Positions 54,665-63,347 of a DNA stretch of 64,000 bases are shown in pieces. The notes beneath the pieces were generated by a model, which was given only the letters and a program-made list of their open reading frames with translations, made no database searches and was not told the origin of the DNA. The translations under genes were made by a program, and so were the position numbers. Source of the stretch: Bin87 sp965220055. Its GTDB lineage: Bacteria > Chloroflexota > Dehalococcoidia > Lucifugimonadales > UBA3495. The stretch's first letter is position 1, and the number at the start of each line of letters is the position of its first letter. The stretch spans positions 1,364,001 through 1,428,000 of the forward strand of contig CBDCPE010000004.1 of NCBI GenBank assembly GCA_965220055.1, given 5' to 3'.

Positions 54665-55345
54665 CTATTCCTCAGCAAAAAAGCGGAAGATCGCGGTCTC
54701 GTCGTCGTGGCGGAACCTCCCGCCACGGAACCTGATGTCGCGACCCTGTTCGATGTGCCGATCCACCAGCTCTTTCACTCGCCCGGATGCTTCTTCGGCA
54801 TTGGCTGAGCCTCGGACTATTTCCATCAGCTCTTCGCCGAGCAAGTTGTCGCTCACACCGTCGCTGCAGCACACCAAACGATCCGCGGGCGAAAGGCCCA
54901 CTTCGGTTTGAAACACTGACAGGGTCGGTTCAGCGCCGATGGCCTTTGAGATACCGAGGCGGATCAACCCGCCCATTCGGCCGCTGTATTGATCGTATCT
55001 ATCGGGACGGATTACGTAGATGGGACTGTCTCCGGCCGAAATGATATGGAGCCGGCCGTCCAGGAACAGAGCTGCGGAAGCGGTGGTCAGCAAGAACCGC
55101 CCTCCGCCGACCTGGTGGAACTCAGCGTTCTGTTCGCCCAGCACGGCGATGATATCCTGGGGTCCGGTGATAGTTACCGCGTTCAGGGCGTCTGCTACGG
55201 AACCACTAGCCTCGTCACCACCGTGACCGGTCACACCATCCAGCACTACATCCAGAAAGTTACCGTCGCCCAAGTCTCGGGTCAGGTAACTATCCTCCCC
55301 GTGGGCAGCGTTATCGTGAAGAATTGCTAACGAACTGGTGAGCAT
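54665..55345 (-). CDS. PP2C-family protein phosphatase
   Basis: 226 residues. Metal-ligand motifs of the family are in order: GEDSYL near residue 16, VLDGVTGHGGDEASG near residue 34, ISAGDSPIYVI near residue 101, CCSDGVSDNLLGEEL near residue 159 and DDETAIFRFF at the C-terminus. It removes phosphate from Ser/Thr. The kinase-like gene ends 38 bases upstream, so the two probably act on the same targets. Confidence 0.88.
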   Translation of the reverse strand: MLTSSLAILHDNAAHGEDSYLTRDLGDGNFLDVVLDGVTGHGGDEASGSVADALNAVTITGPQDIIAVLGEQNAEFHQVGGGRFLLTTASAALFLDGRLHIISAGDSPIYVIRPDRYDQYSGRMGGLIRLGISKAIGAEPTLSVFQTEVGLSPADRLVCCSDGVSDNLLGEELMEIVRGSANAEEASGRVKELVDRHIEQGRDIRFRGGRFRHDDETAIFRFFAEE

Positions 55346-55383
55346 GGTTCTTGCATCCTCACTTGAATTTGATTTGCGGCAGA

Positions 55384-56403
55384 TCAGCCGGCCAGTGCGG
55401 CAAGCTCAGAATCAGCGTCGAATTGATAGCGTTGCCAATGGTTCTCAGAGAGCCGGTCCAGTGCGGCCCGCCACACTTCCAGGGCCGCCGGTCGCCCGGG
55501 CATCTGGTCGTTTCGGAAGGTAACCAGGCGCAAGCATTCCTGCAGATCCTCCTCGAAGTCGGCAACAGAAGTGTACGCGCGTTGTCGCACTTTTGCTATG
55601 CACCCGGTTGTGGCTTCTCGCAACCCATCGCCGGCTGATGCAAACGCGCGGGCCAAGTCGTCACACTCGTTCTCAACCGATATGACTGGACGCTGGTTGT
55701 AGGGATCGTAGTATCCGGCGACGTCCGTGGGCGGGAGTTCCGGGGCGAGGTAGAACTTTATCATTTCGACGTAAAAATCGTGGACGTCCTGGGGGCCGCG
55801 GTTCCCCTGGCTACGCTCGACGCCGTGTCCGACCAACGCACTGGCGTCGATCAACGAAATGCGGCCGGCTCCGGGCGAGTAGAAAACGTTGTGTGGACCG
55901 AGATCCAGCAATGCGTAGCCGGCGTTAGCGTAGACTTCCTGCGCCTGCAACAACTGGGACTGGATTGGCCAACCGGTGACCAAGCCCGGCAGCACAAACG
56001 GATGCAGCGCGAAAAGGTTCTGTCCCAAGCCTATGGGCACCCGCAAGATGCGACTCCTGGGATCCCCGACCAGCGGGATCCCGGCTGCGCGCTCTTCCAC
56101 GCGGACGGAGTAAGCCTGCCCCAATTCCTCGCCAAAATAGTGGTCGTGAATGGCAATTTCGGTAACACCGACAACCCGGGGCACCACTTCGCAATACTGT
56201 CCGGCTCTTTCGTAGGCTTCCAACGCCCGTGCTGTACGTTCCTCGGTGGGGCCGTGCATTTGACGACTGACCGTCTGCGGAGACGGCCGCTTCAATACCA
56301 CCGGTTGACCGGTCTGTCGGTCCACAGCGGCGCGAACGTCGTAATCGGCACCACTCCCCAAAGGACCGATGAGCTCAAAACGATCCAGCGTGACGGTATC
56401 CAT
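55384..56403 (-). CDS. Protein-kinase-like protein with unusual catalytic motifs
   Basis: 339 residues from ATG 56403. FELIGPLGSGADYDVRAAVD followed by QPVVLKRP looks like a glycine loop and the VAIK lysine of Hanks-type kinases (residues about 9-42). Around residue 170, LLDLGPHNVFY resembles the catalytic loop with only the D.....N core, and ISLIDASAL takes the place of DFG. No membrane segment or PASTA domain follows. It may phosphorylate a non-standard substrate or be a pseudokinase. It sits between prmA and a PP2C phosphatase. Confidence 0.6.
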   Translation of the reverse strand: MDTVTLDRFELIGPLGSGADYDVRAAVDRQTGQPVVLKRPSPQTVSRQMHGPTEERTARALEAYERAGQYCEVVPRVVGVTEIAIHDHYFGEELGQAYSVRVEERAAGIPLVGDPRSRILRVPIGLGQNLFALHPFVLPGLVTGWPIQSQLLQAQEVYANAGYALLDLGPHNVFYSPGAGRISLIDASALVGHGVERSQGNRGPQDVHDFYVEMIKFYLAPELPPTDVAGYYDPYNQRPVISVENECDDLARAFASAGDGLREATTGCIAKVRQRAYTSVADFEEDLQECLRLVTFRNDQMPGRPAALEVWRAALDRLSENHWQRYQFDADSELAALAG

Positions 56404-56413
56404 GATTAACAAT

Positions 56414-57280
56414 CTAAGCCTGGTTGTGACCGCTAAGGATAGTGATCCAATCTTCCTTTTGCCGGATTTCGTTGATGACCAAACCGGCCCCCTTAATTGC
56501 CGAAACTGCTTCGTCGTTCTGGTCCACTATGATGCCCGATGCGATGAAAACCCCGTCATCAGCGAGTAAATCCGGGATGGCAGGGACCACCATACGGATG
56601 CCACGGGCACTGATGTTGGCCACGGCGACGTCGTAGTTCAAGCCTTTGGTCGCAGCGCTAGGGATGCTCCCGGATTGGGCGTTTACGAGCTCCGCGATTC
56701 CCGTGCGACGGAAGTTGCCTTGGGCTGCGCGCACAGCGTGTCCGTCGATGTCCACCGCAGTGATGTGCCCGGCTCCTAGCTTGGCCGCCGCGATGGTCAG
56801 AATGCCGGATCCGGTTCCCACGTCGAGGACAATGCTGCCAGGCCTAACCATTTCTTCGAGGGCTTCCAGACAGGAATTTGTTGTCGGGTGATATCCGGTG
56901 CCGAAAGCCAGACCCGGGTCCAGATCGATCACCACGTCGCCGTCTTGCGATTCGTACTCGATCCACGACGGTTTGATCACGAGGTTCTGCCCTACCCGGA
57001 GCAGCGTGAAGTGCTGCTTCCAGTTGTTCCGCCAGTCTTCGTTGTCGTCCAACGGGCGGATGTTCAGGTCCCCCAGATCGGCGACGCTGGACGCCAGCTT
57101 GATGCCGACCTCAATGTGGGCCAGCCGCTGGCGGGACAAACTCGGCAGATACGACCGCATGATTGCGTATTCGCCCGGCTTCGTCTCCACGCTCAAGCCG
57201 TACCCGTACCGTTCAAACAGATACGAGACGGGCTCGACGTACTCGAACGGGACGTTGATGCTCAATTCGTACCAGGACAT
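56414..57280 (-). CDS. prmA: Ribosomal protein L11 methyltransferase
   Basis: 288 residues, normal length. SWYELSINVPFEYVEPVSYL starts the substrate domain. LDPGLAFGTGYHPTTNSCLE (near residue 118) and VLDVGTGSGILTIAAAKLGA (near residue 148) bind S-adenosylmethionine, followed by NISARGIRMVVPAIPDLL. Trimethylates L11. It stands 51 bases after dnaJ, a common genomic pairing. Confidence 0.94.
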   Translation of the reverse strand: MSWYELSINVPFEYVEPVSYLFERYGYGLSVETKPGEYAIMRSYLPSLSRQRLAHIEVGIKLASSVADLGDLNIRPLDDNEDWRNNWKQHFTLLRVGQNLVIKPSWIEYESQDGDVVIDLDPGLAFGTGYHPTTNSCLEALEEMVRPGSIVLDVGTGSGILTIAAAKLGAGHITAVDIDGHAVRAAQGNFRRTGIAELVNAQSGSIPSAATKGLNYDVAVANISARGIRMVVPAIPDLLADDGVFIASGIIVDQNDEAVSAIKGAGLVINEIRQKEDWITILSGHNQA

Positions 57281-57331
57281 CGCACCGTCAATTCCACCGC
57301 CGCGCTCCCCAATAGCCGCACACCACGCCCC

Positions 57332-58591
57332 CTATTCACCGCCGGACGTGAGGGTGTCCTTGATCCGGTCAAACAGGCCGCGTTGCTTGTCGTCGTTTTG
57401 AGGTTCTTCCGCCTCTGTGACGTCCTCAACCATCGCGCCTTCCGGTTCAGCAACGTTTTCGCTGACCGGTTTGCGGGTGGTGGACCGCTTTTTACGTGGA
57501 GGGGCAGGAGGCGCCTTGCCGTTATTCGCCAATGAATAAGCCAAGTCCTCCAGCAATTTGCGCTGGTAGTTATTCAGTTTGGTCGATATATCCACATCCA
57601 CCAAGACGCGGATGTCTCCACGGCGGTCCGTAGGCCTGCCGTCGCGGCGGATACGAGGGACACCTCGGCCACGAACGCGGAACTGGCTCGCGGACTGGGT
57701 GCCAGGCGGAATTTCCACGTCGACGTAGTCGCCTTCTAAAGTCGGGACCGGCTTGGTCATCCCCAACGCGGCTTCAGCCATATTTAGCGACATGCGATAC
57801 ACCAAGTCGGAATCGTCCCGAACGAAGAGTGGATGATCCTGCACCCTAACCTGAACGTACAGGTTTCCGGGCGGCCCGCCGTGGGCGCCGGCGTCGCCCT
57901 CGCCAGTGATGCGCACCTGCATGCCGGTATCAACTCCCGCCGGGATAGTGACGGTACGGATCCGGCGACGCCGTTCGAAGCCCCGAGCGCGGCAGTTAGC
58001 GCACGGGGTTTCTATGGATCGACCATTGCCGTTGCAGCTAGAACAAGGCGTGGTCACCGCGAATTGACCGAACACGCTGCGCTGCGCGCGGCGCACCTGG
58101 CCGCTGCCGTTGCACGTACTGCAGGTATTGATGGCGGTCCCGGGTTCATTACCGGCTCCGGAACAGCGGTGGCAAGGTTCAACCCGATTGACTTCGATAT
58201 CCTTGTCGCAACCAAATACGGCTTCTTCGAAGGTCAGGTTGACCCGTTGACTGATGTCCTCTCCGCTCCGCGGCTGATTGGCGGTCCGTCCACCACCCCC
58301 GAAAAAGGTGTCGAATATGTCCCCGAAACCGCCGAACGGGTCGAAACCGTCGAACGGGCGGTCGCCGCTACCGTTTACGCCAGCGTGGCCGAAGCGGTCA
58401 TAGCGCGTTCGCCTCTCCTGGTCGCCGAGGACCTGATAGGCTTCGTTGATTTCCTTGAATTTATCCTCGGCACCGGGCGTTTTGTTCCGATCGGGATGGA
58501 ATTCCATCGCCTTCCTGCGGAAGGCGCGGCGGATATCCTCTTCGTTGGCACCCCGGTCGACGCCGAGGGTTTCGTAATAATCTACGGGCAT
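57332..58591 (-). CDS. dnaJ: Chaperone DnaJ
   Basis: 419 residues from ATG 58591. J domain with FHPDRN (HPD near residue 31) and YDRFGHAGV, a Gly/Phe-rich linker, then four zinc-centre repeats CHRCSGAG, CSTCNGSG, CSSCNGNG and CANCRARG; the last departs from CxxCxGxG. The client-binding and dimer regions follow. The C-terminus has an extra acidic and basic tail of about 60 residues (PPAPPRKKRSTTRKPVSENV and on), unusual for DnaJ. dnaK/grpE are not next to it. Confidence 0.93.
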   Translation of the reverse strand: MPVDYYETLGVDRGANEEDIRRAFRRKAMEFHPDRNKTPGAEDKFKEINEAYQVLGDQERRTRYDRFGHAGVNGSGDRPFDGFDPFGGFGDIFDTFFGGGGRTANQPRSGEDISQRVNLTFEEAVFGCDKDIEVNRVEPCHRCSGAGNEPGTAINTCSTCNGSGQVRRAQRSVFGQFAVTTPCSSCNGNGRSIETPCANCRARGFERRRRIRTVTIPAGVDTGMQVRITGEGDAGAHGGPPGNLYVQVRVQDHPLFVRDDSDLVYRMSLNMAEAALGMTKPVPTLEGDYVDVEIPPGTQSASQFRVRGRGVPRIRRDGRPTDRRGDIRVLVDVDISTKLNNYQRKLLEDLAYSLANNGKAPPAPPRKKRSTTRKPVSENVAEPEGAMVEDVTEAEEPQNDDKQRGLFDRIKDTLTSGGE

Positions 58592-58620
58592 AGTTTTCTG
58601 TCGATTCACGGTTTGGGTCG

Positions 58621-58650
58621 ATTATAGCGGACGCCGAGCGCATTACTCAA
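58621..58650 (-). promoter_or_regulatory. Promoter for dnaJ
   Basis: On the minus strand TTGAGT (58645-58650), 18 bases and TATAAT (58621-58626), 30 bases before the dnaJ ATG. No CIRCE element is visible. Confidence 0.6.
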
Positions 58651-58724
58651 CATCGGACAGTCGCACCGAATGGTCTTACGGGTCGGCATATGGGGGTCCG
58701 AAGCTGCGAAATATTCCAACGATT

Positions 58725-59099
58725 TCAGGACAAGGCACGGCCGGCCAATACACCGACGTAGGCAGCCACAAGGCCGACGGCCAGATTGGCGGCGATTGAA
58801 ATGCTGGCGCGGCCCGGTTCCCCGACCAAAATGAGCCGCACGCCATCATAGGCCAATGTCGAGAAGGTTGTGAAGCCTCCCAACAAGCCAACGGTGAGCA
58901 TTGCCCGTAGCTCCAGCGGCCACTCCGATCGGGAAATAAACACGGTGACCAACAGACCCAGAGCGAATGATCCCACCACGTTGACCCCAAACGTTCCGAC
59001 TACGGTTTCGACTCCCAGGTACTGCGCCGCCAAACGGCCTACACCGTACCGCAGTACGGAGCCGGCAGCGCCGCCCGCAGCGACCAGCAACCAGATCAC
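58725..59099 (-). CDS. crcB: Fluoride channel CrcB/FluC
   Basis: 124 residues with four membrane segments. GGAAGSVLRYGVGRLA near residue 9, GTFGVNVVGSFALGLL near residue 35 (pore Asn) and TVGLLGGFTTFSTLAYD near residue 69 (the Phe/Thr track) are diagnostic. Exports fluoride as a dual-topology dimer. The single copy fits this. No fluoride riboswitch can be seen, since the preceding gene ends 7 bases upstream. Confidence 0.95.
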   Translation of the reverse strand: MIWLLVAAGGAAGSVLRYGVGRLAAQYLGVETVVGTFGVNVVGSFALGLLVTVFISRSEWPLELRAMLTVGLLGGFTTFSTLAYDGVRLILVGEPGRASISIAANLAVGLVAAYVGVLAGRALS

Positions 59100-59106
59100 G
59101 CTACGC

Positions 59107-60275
59107 CTAAACGCCCCGCCGTTCGAGGGTTCGTTCCTCCAACTCTATACCCCAACCGGGACGATCCGAGAGGGTGATCTTTCCGGCGACTATCTCGGGC
59201 CTGACCGTAAAGAGTTCCTCCCATATGGAGTCCCGATCAGCACTAGGGAAGGTCTCGCAGATTTCGCCGACAGACAGGCCGGCCACGATGTGACCGTGCA
59301 CCTGGGGATCATGATGGGGAGCCAGCCGCACGTTCTCGGCGGCACACAAGGTGGTGATGCGCAAGCACTCGGTCACGCCTCCGTCGCGGGTACTGTCGTA
59401 CTGCATGACAGGCACCCCGCCCCGGCGAATGAGGTCACGCGCGTCCCAGCGGGTCACCGCGTTTTCACCCGACGCGATGGGGATGGTGGTCGATGCGGCG
59501 ACTTTGCCCAATCCCTCGACCCGGTCATACTAATGGACTGGTTCCTCCAGCCAGCGGATGTTGAGCGGCTCCAGCATACGGGCGCCGCGAATGGCGGTGT
59601 CGACGTCCCATCCTTCGTTGACGTCGACCATTAGTCAATACTCTCACCGATTGAGCTACGAACCGAGCGTACTCGCTCGTAGGGCTCGGCTAGACTGACG
59701 TGACCGATGTTCAGCTTGATGGCCTCATATCCTATGTCAACGTAAGATTCGCACTCCTGGACCAGATCGGCGGTCGACTTGCCATCCTGGTAATACCCGC
59801 CCGTGACATAGCACGGCGCAGTGTTGGAGTGGCCGCCAAACAACTTATACACCGGCATTTCGGCCCCTTTGCCCTTGATATCCCAAAGAGCGATATCGAC
59901 AGCCGCCAACGCGGTGAGGATCTGAGGACGTCCAAACCCAGACGCGGCCCAGCCGATTTGATGGCACGAACCGAACATTTCATCCCAGAGCTGTTCGTGG
60001 TCGACCGGATCGCGGCCCCCGAACATCGGTTTCAGCAGATCGACCACGGCACGATATGCGCCGTCGGCGTGAATGGCACCATCGGTATCCTGACGATAAA
60101 CTCCGGCGAAACCCTGCCCTGCACCGTGTGCTTCACTGATCCCGTAGAAGCCGGCATCGGTATGGACGCGAACCAGGAGTTCGCTCACTCGGCCGATGGG
60201 TCGCAGGGCGGTCCAATACTCACGGTCGGGCGCAGGCCAGACCAGCGCGATTGCCTCAACGTCGGTGATTTTCAT
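59107..60275 (-). pseudogene. Mandelate racemase/muconate-lactonising-type gene, two lesions
   Basis: An enolase-superfamily gene: MKITDVEAIALVWPAPDREY, LTALAAVDIALWDIKGKGAE, YEAIKLNIGH (catalytic Lys region), then after a frame change LMVDVNEGWDVDTAIRGARM (metal Asp) and RWLEEPVH, a TAG (59530-59532), then YDRVEGLGKVAASTTIPIAS, GENAVTRWD and APHHDP. A one-base loss in GAC-TAATG near 59630 changes frame, and homologues commonly have Trp where TAG stands, so a TGG-to-TAG change is likely. Two independent lesions argue for a true pseudogene. Confidence 0.85.
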
Positions 60276-61417
60276 GTGAGTTCCTTGCCGTCGAATCTGC
60301 CCAGGCGGAAAAGCACAATATCGTGCTCGGTGTGTCCGTGCTCCGCCAGGTCGGCCATGATTTCGCCCACAACGCTGGCGAACTTGAAACCGTGTCCGGA
60401 GAACCCGGCGGCGACAGAGACCTGTGGGTGGTCAGACAGCGTGTCGATGATGAAATGCTCGTCGGGAGTGTTGGTAAACATGCAGGTCTTCAGCGCCAGG
60501 GTTGGGCCGGCCGCTTCCGGGAAGTAACGCTCGGTGAACTGCCGAAGGACCGCCTCGTCCTGGGCGTTGGGCTCCCGATCCATGGTGTCGGGGTCAACCT
60601 GCTCACGGAAGTGATTGAACATACCCAGCTTGAAGCCCGGTATACCGTAAGACGGGAAGCCGTAGAAACGGCCTTCTTCGACCTCCATGCCGAAGACTGG
60701 GAAATTCTCGGGGCGGAAAAGCTCCGGGCGAAAGGGCGCAAACCATCCCAGCACCTGCCGCTCCGGAACGGCATGGGCGGCGATTTCGGGCGCCACTTTG
60801 CCAGCCCAGGCTCCGGCAGTGACGATCAGGCGGCGGGCTGAATAGGTGTCCTTTTCGGTCGACACGACCACTCCGCCGCCGGCGGTAGGCTCCCAGCTCA
60901 CCGCGCCCTCGCGGCCGTGGACCTCGGCGCCGATTTCCAGCGCCGCAGAAACGTGCCCGACGATACAACGCTCCGAGAGTACGAAACCACCCTGTTGTTC
61001 GTAGAGCATTTCCGCTTCTTCGGGGAGTTGATAGCCGGGCCATTCCCGGTTCACGTCGGGGCCGCTCAGCATGCGGTAGGGGAGGTTATGTTGCTTCACC
61101 GTTTCCAGCGATCCTTCAAGCAGTTGGCTCGCCCCCACGCCTCCGCGCACACATCCGGTGGTAACCAGGAGCTTTTCGCCGGCGACGTTTTCCAGCTGGT
61201 GCCAAAGTTCGTATGCCCGGTAGAGCAGCGGAACGTAGGAAGGGTCCTCGTGGTACGCGAGGCGGATCATCCGGCTCACGCCGTGGGACGAGCCCATCTC
61301 GTTGGGTATGTCGTACTGCTCGAGACCCAATACCCGCCAGCCGCGGCGGGCCAAGTGGTAGACGGCGGCACTCCCCATGCCGCCGACACCGATCACAATT
61401 GCGTCAAACTCTCGCAT
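60272..61417 (-). CDS. FAD-dependent oxidase of the sarcosine oxidase/N-methyltryptophan oxidase family
   Basis: 381 residues. The FAD-binding start FDAIVIGVGGMGSAAVYHLA is followed by SSHGVSRMIRLAYHEDPSYV near residue 44, typical of monomeric sarcosine oxidase. KTCMFTNTPDEHFIIDTL near residue 310 carries the Cys that binds FAD covalently, and AAGFSGHGFKFASVVGEI the C-terminal flavin contacts. Oxidises an N-methyl amino acid or related secondary amine. It overlaps the next (broken) gene by four bases. Confidence 0.92.
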   Translation of the reverse strand: MREFDAIVIGVGGMGSAAVYHLARRGWRVLGLEQYDIPNEMGSSHGVSRMIRLAYHEDPSYVPLLYRAYELWHQLENVAGEKLLVTTGCVRGGVGASQLLEGSLETVKQHNLPYRMLSGPDVNREWPGYQLPEEAEMLYEQQGGFVLSERCIVGHVSAALEIGAEVHGREGAVSWEPTAGGGVVVSTEKDTYSARRLIVTAGAWAGKVAPEIAAHAVPERQVLGWFAPFRPELFRPENFPVFGMEVEEGRFYGFPSYGIPGFKLGMFNHFREQVDPDTMDREPNAQDEAVLRQFTERYFPEAAGPTLALKTCMFTNTPDEHFIIDTLSDHPQVSVAAGFSGHGFKFASVVGEIMADLAEHGHTEHDIVLFRLGRFDGKELT

Positions 61418-61432
61418 GTGCTTTCTCGGGGT

Positions 61433-62350
61433 CTATGCTCGAGGCAAAGGGTTGCCCGGCGTAGTCATGCGCAAGCTGTAAACCGACGTGCGGGCGGTGA
61501 ACAGCATCGTGCGAAAGTCGGGGCCTCCGAAAGCGCAGTTGGCGGGTATTTCCGGTACTCGGATGATGCCGAGGTGCTGGCCGTCCGGGGCAAAGACCCA
61601 CACGCCACCGGAGCCGGTGCAATACACGCGGCCTTCAGCGTCGACTGTCATGCCATCGGGGACACCATCCTCGGCCGAGGCCATGCTGCCGAAAACGCGG
61701 CTGTTGCTCAAGGAGCCGTCGGGGGCCACGTCGTAGGCCTGAACGAACTGGTTCTGCTTGACCTCACCGTCCCAATACTGGTCCGGGCGTTCGCCGAGTT
61801 TGCGGGTGTTGGACACGTAGAGCACGGATTCGTCGGGCGAGAAGGCGATGCCGTTGGGAAAATCGATGTCGTGGGCGGACATTTCCACCGTACCATCGGG
61901 CGCAATCCGGTGTATGGTGCCGGGGAACTCGATCTCCTGATCCGCTTCGGGAACACGCCCGCTGGGGTTGGTGATGAAGATGCTGCCGTCGCTGCGACAG
62001 ACGATGTCATTGGGGCGATGGAAGCGCTTGCCGTCCCACCGGTCCGCCACCACGTTGATGGTGCCGTCGGGCTCCATGCGGGTTATGCGCCGGTTGTCGC
62101 CCTCGCACATGAGCAGGCGGCCCTGGAGATCCAGGGTCATGCCGTTGGTGCCGCCGCTGGGTTCGCGGATGATCTCGGGCGTCCCTCCGGCCGGAGACAT
62201 ACGGTGAATGACGGGCGGCTCCCGCCTCAGATCCACAAACAGCCAGTAGCCGTCCGGATGCCAGAGCGGACCCTCGGTGAACGCGAAATCGGTGGCGAGC
62301 TGCTGTGCCTCCTGGCCAGACTCGACAATTCCTTCCAAGTATTCGGGCAT
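61433..62350 (-). CDS. SMP-30/gluconolactonase family protein
   Basis: 305 residues from ATG 62350, with GGAGG in good position. A six-bladed propeller of the SMP-30 type: FTEGPLWHPDGYWLFVDL carries the metal Glu near residue 26, RPNDIVCRSDGSIFITNP the Asn near residue 115, and GVPDGMTVDAEGRVYCTG the catalytic Asp near residue 235. It opens a sugar or other lactone. The neighbouring enolase-superfamily gene would act on a sugar acid, so an old aldonate pathway is conceivable. Confidence 0.92.
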   Translation of the reverse strand: MPEYLEGIVESGQEAQQLATDFAFTEGPLWHPDGYWLFVDLRREPPVIHRMSPAGGTPEIIREPSGGTNGMTLDLQGRLLMCEGDNRRITRMEPDGTINVVADRWDGKRFHRPNDIVCRSDGSIFITNPSGRVPEADQEIEFPGTIHRIAPDGTVEMSAHDIDFPNGIAFSPDESVLYVSNTRKLGERPDQYWDGEVKQNQFVQAYDVAPDGSLSNSRVFGSMASAEDGVPDGMTVDAEGRVYCTGSGGVWVFAPDGQHLGIIRVPEIPANCAFGGPDFRTMLFTARTSVYSLRMTTPGNPLPRA

Positions 62351-62389
62351 GGTTTGCCTCCTGGGCAAGAGTGTGAAAGCGAAAGCGCG

Positions 62390-63304
62390 CTACGCAGGCA
62401 GGTACGCAAGGTATTGTTCGGCGAAGTCCATGCCGACGAGATCGCTGAAAGCGCTCATTAGGCGGTGGGTGACGGGCCCCGGAACGTCACCATCGCCGAC
62501 GGTTGCGCCGTTGACCGCTGACACGGGGCAGATGCACAGGCTGGTGGAGGTCAGAAATGCTTCATCGGCGGTGTAGGCGTCGTACAGATCAATGTCGCAT
62601 TCGGCGGTGGGGATACCAAGCCCATCTGCGAGTTCGAGCGTCTGGTTTCGGGTCACTCCCTCCAACACGTACTGCGACTTGGGCGTCATTACCGCGCCGT
62701 CCTTGACCAGGAAGACGTTGCTGCCCCGACCCTCAGTCAGATTGCCGAATTCGTCCAGCAGAATCGCCCAGGCATCCGGGTCTTCGCCGTGCACCTCCAG
62801 CTCGCCCATGATGAGGTTGAGGTAATTGTGGGTCTTGGCGCGCGGGCTGAGGAACCGGGGAGGTATACGCGGAACCGATGGAGTGCTAATGCGGGCGCCG
62901 TCCCGGTACAACGGGGCACGTGCGGCAAAGGGGATGGCGTGGCTCTCAATGATGATGGTGGGTTGGATTCCCCCGGCGCGATCAGCGCCCTCCACCCCGC
63001 GGCTGATGCGCTGCATGACCCACATATCCTGGCCCGGAGGGAGCATAGGATGATTGTGAGCGACCACGGCCTCGGTGGCTTCCATCATCTCCGCCTTGCT
63101 CATGCCGACGTCGATGCGCAGGTAACGGAGGGAGTTGTACAGGCGATCGATGTGGCGATCCAGCCGGAAGGTCTTGCCGCCGAAGGTACGGGTAGCGTCG
63201 AACACCGCGTCGCCGTACAGGAACCCGCGGTCGTAGATTGATATCCCCACCTGGCTGGCCGGCGTAATCTCACCGTTGAAATAGACGATCTTTTCGTCTG
63301 CCAT
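62390..63304 (-). CDS. Class IV aminotransferase (branched-chain type)
   Basis: 304 residues. YFNGEITPASQVGISIYDRG at the start, FRLDRHIDRLYNSLRYLRI near residue 47, the PLP lysine in SPRAKTHNYLNLIMGELE near residue 157 and LTEGRGSNVFLVKDG near residue 190 define the fold. It resembles IlvE, but D-amino-acid transaminases share these features. It stands 39 bases upstream of the SMP-30 gene and may belong to the same transcript. Confidence 0.88.
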   Translation of the reverse strand: MADEKIVYFNGEITPASQVGISIYDRGFLYGDAVFDATRTFGGKTFRLDRHIDRLYNSLRYLRIDVGMSKAEMMEATEAVVAHNHPMLPPGQDMWVMQRISRGVEGADRAGGIQPTIIIESHAIPFAARAPLYRDGARISTPSVPRIPPRFLSPRAKTHNYLNLIMGELEVHGEDPDAWAILLDEFGNLTEGRGSNVFLVKDGAVMTPKSQYVLEGVTRNQTLELADGLGIPTAECDIDLYDAYTADEAFLTSTSLCICPVSAVNGATVGDGDVPGPVTHRLMSAFSDLVGMDFAEQYLAYLPA

Positions 63305-63347
63305 GGTTACCGTCCTTTGCCGCGTCCCCGGTACTTTCCTACCGGCT

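Noticed and set aside
59100..59106. Fluoride riboswitch before crcB
   Set aside because: Only seven bases separate crcB from the upstream gene, so there is no room for one.
60917..62461. 514-codon ORF on the plus strand
   Set aside because: Opposite the sarcosine-oxidase-type gene and the SMP-30 gene, both clear families; its composition is that of an antisense shadow.
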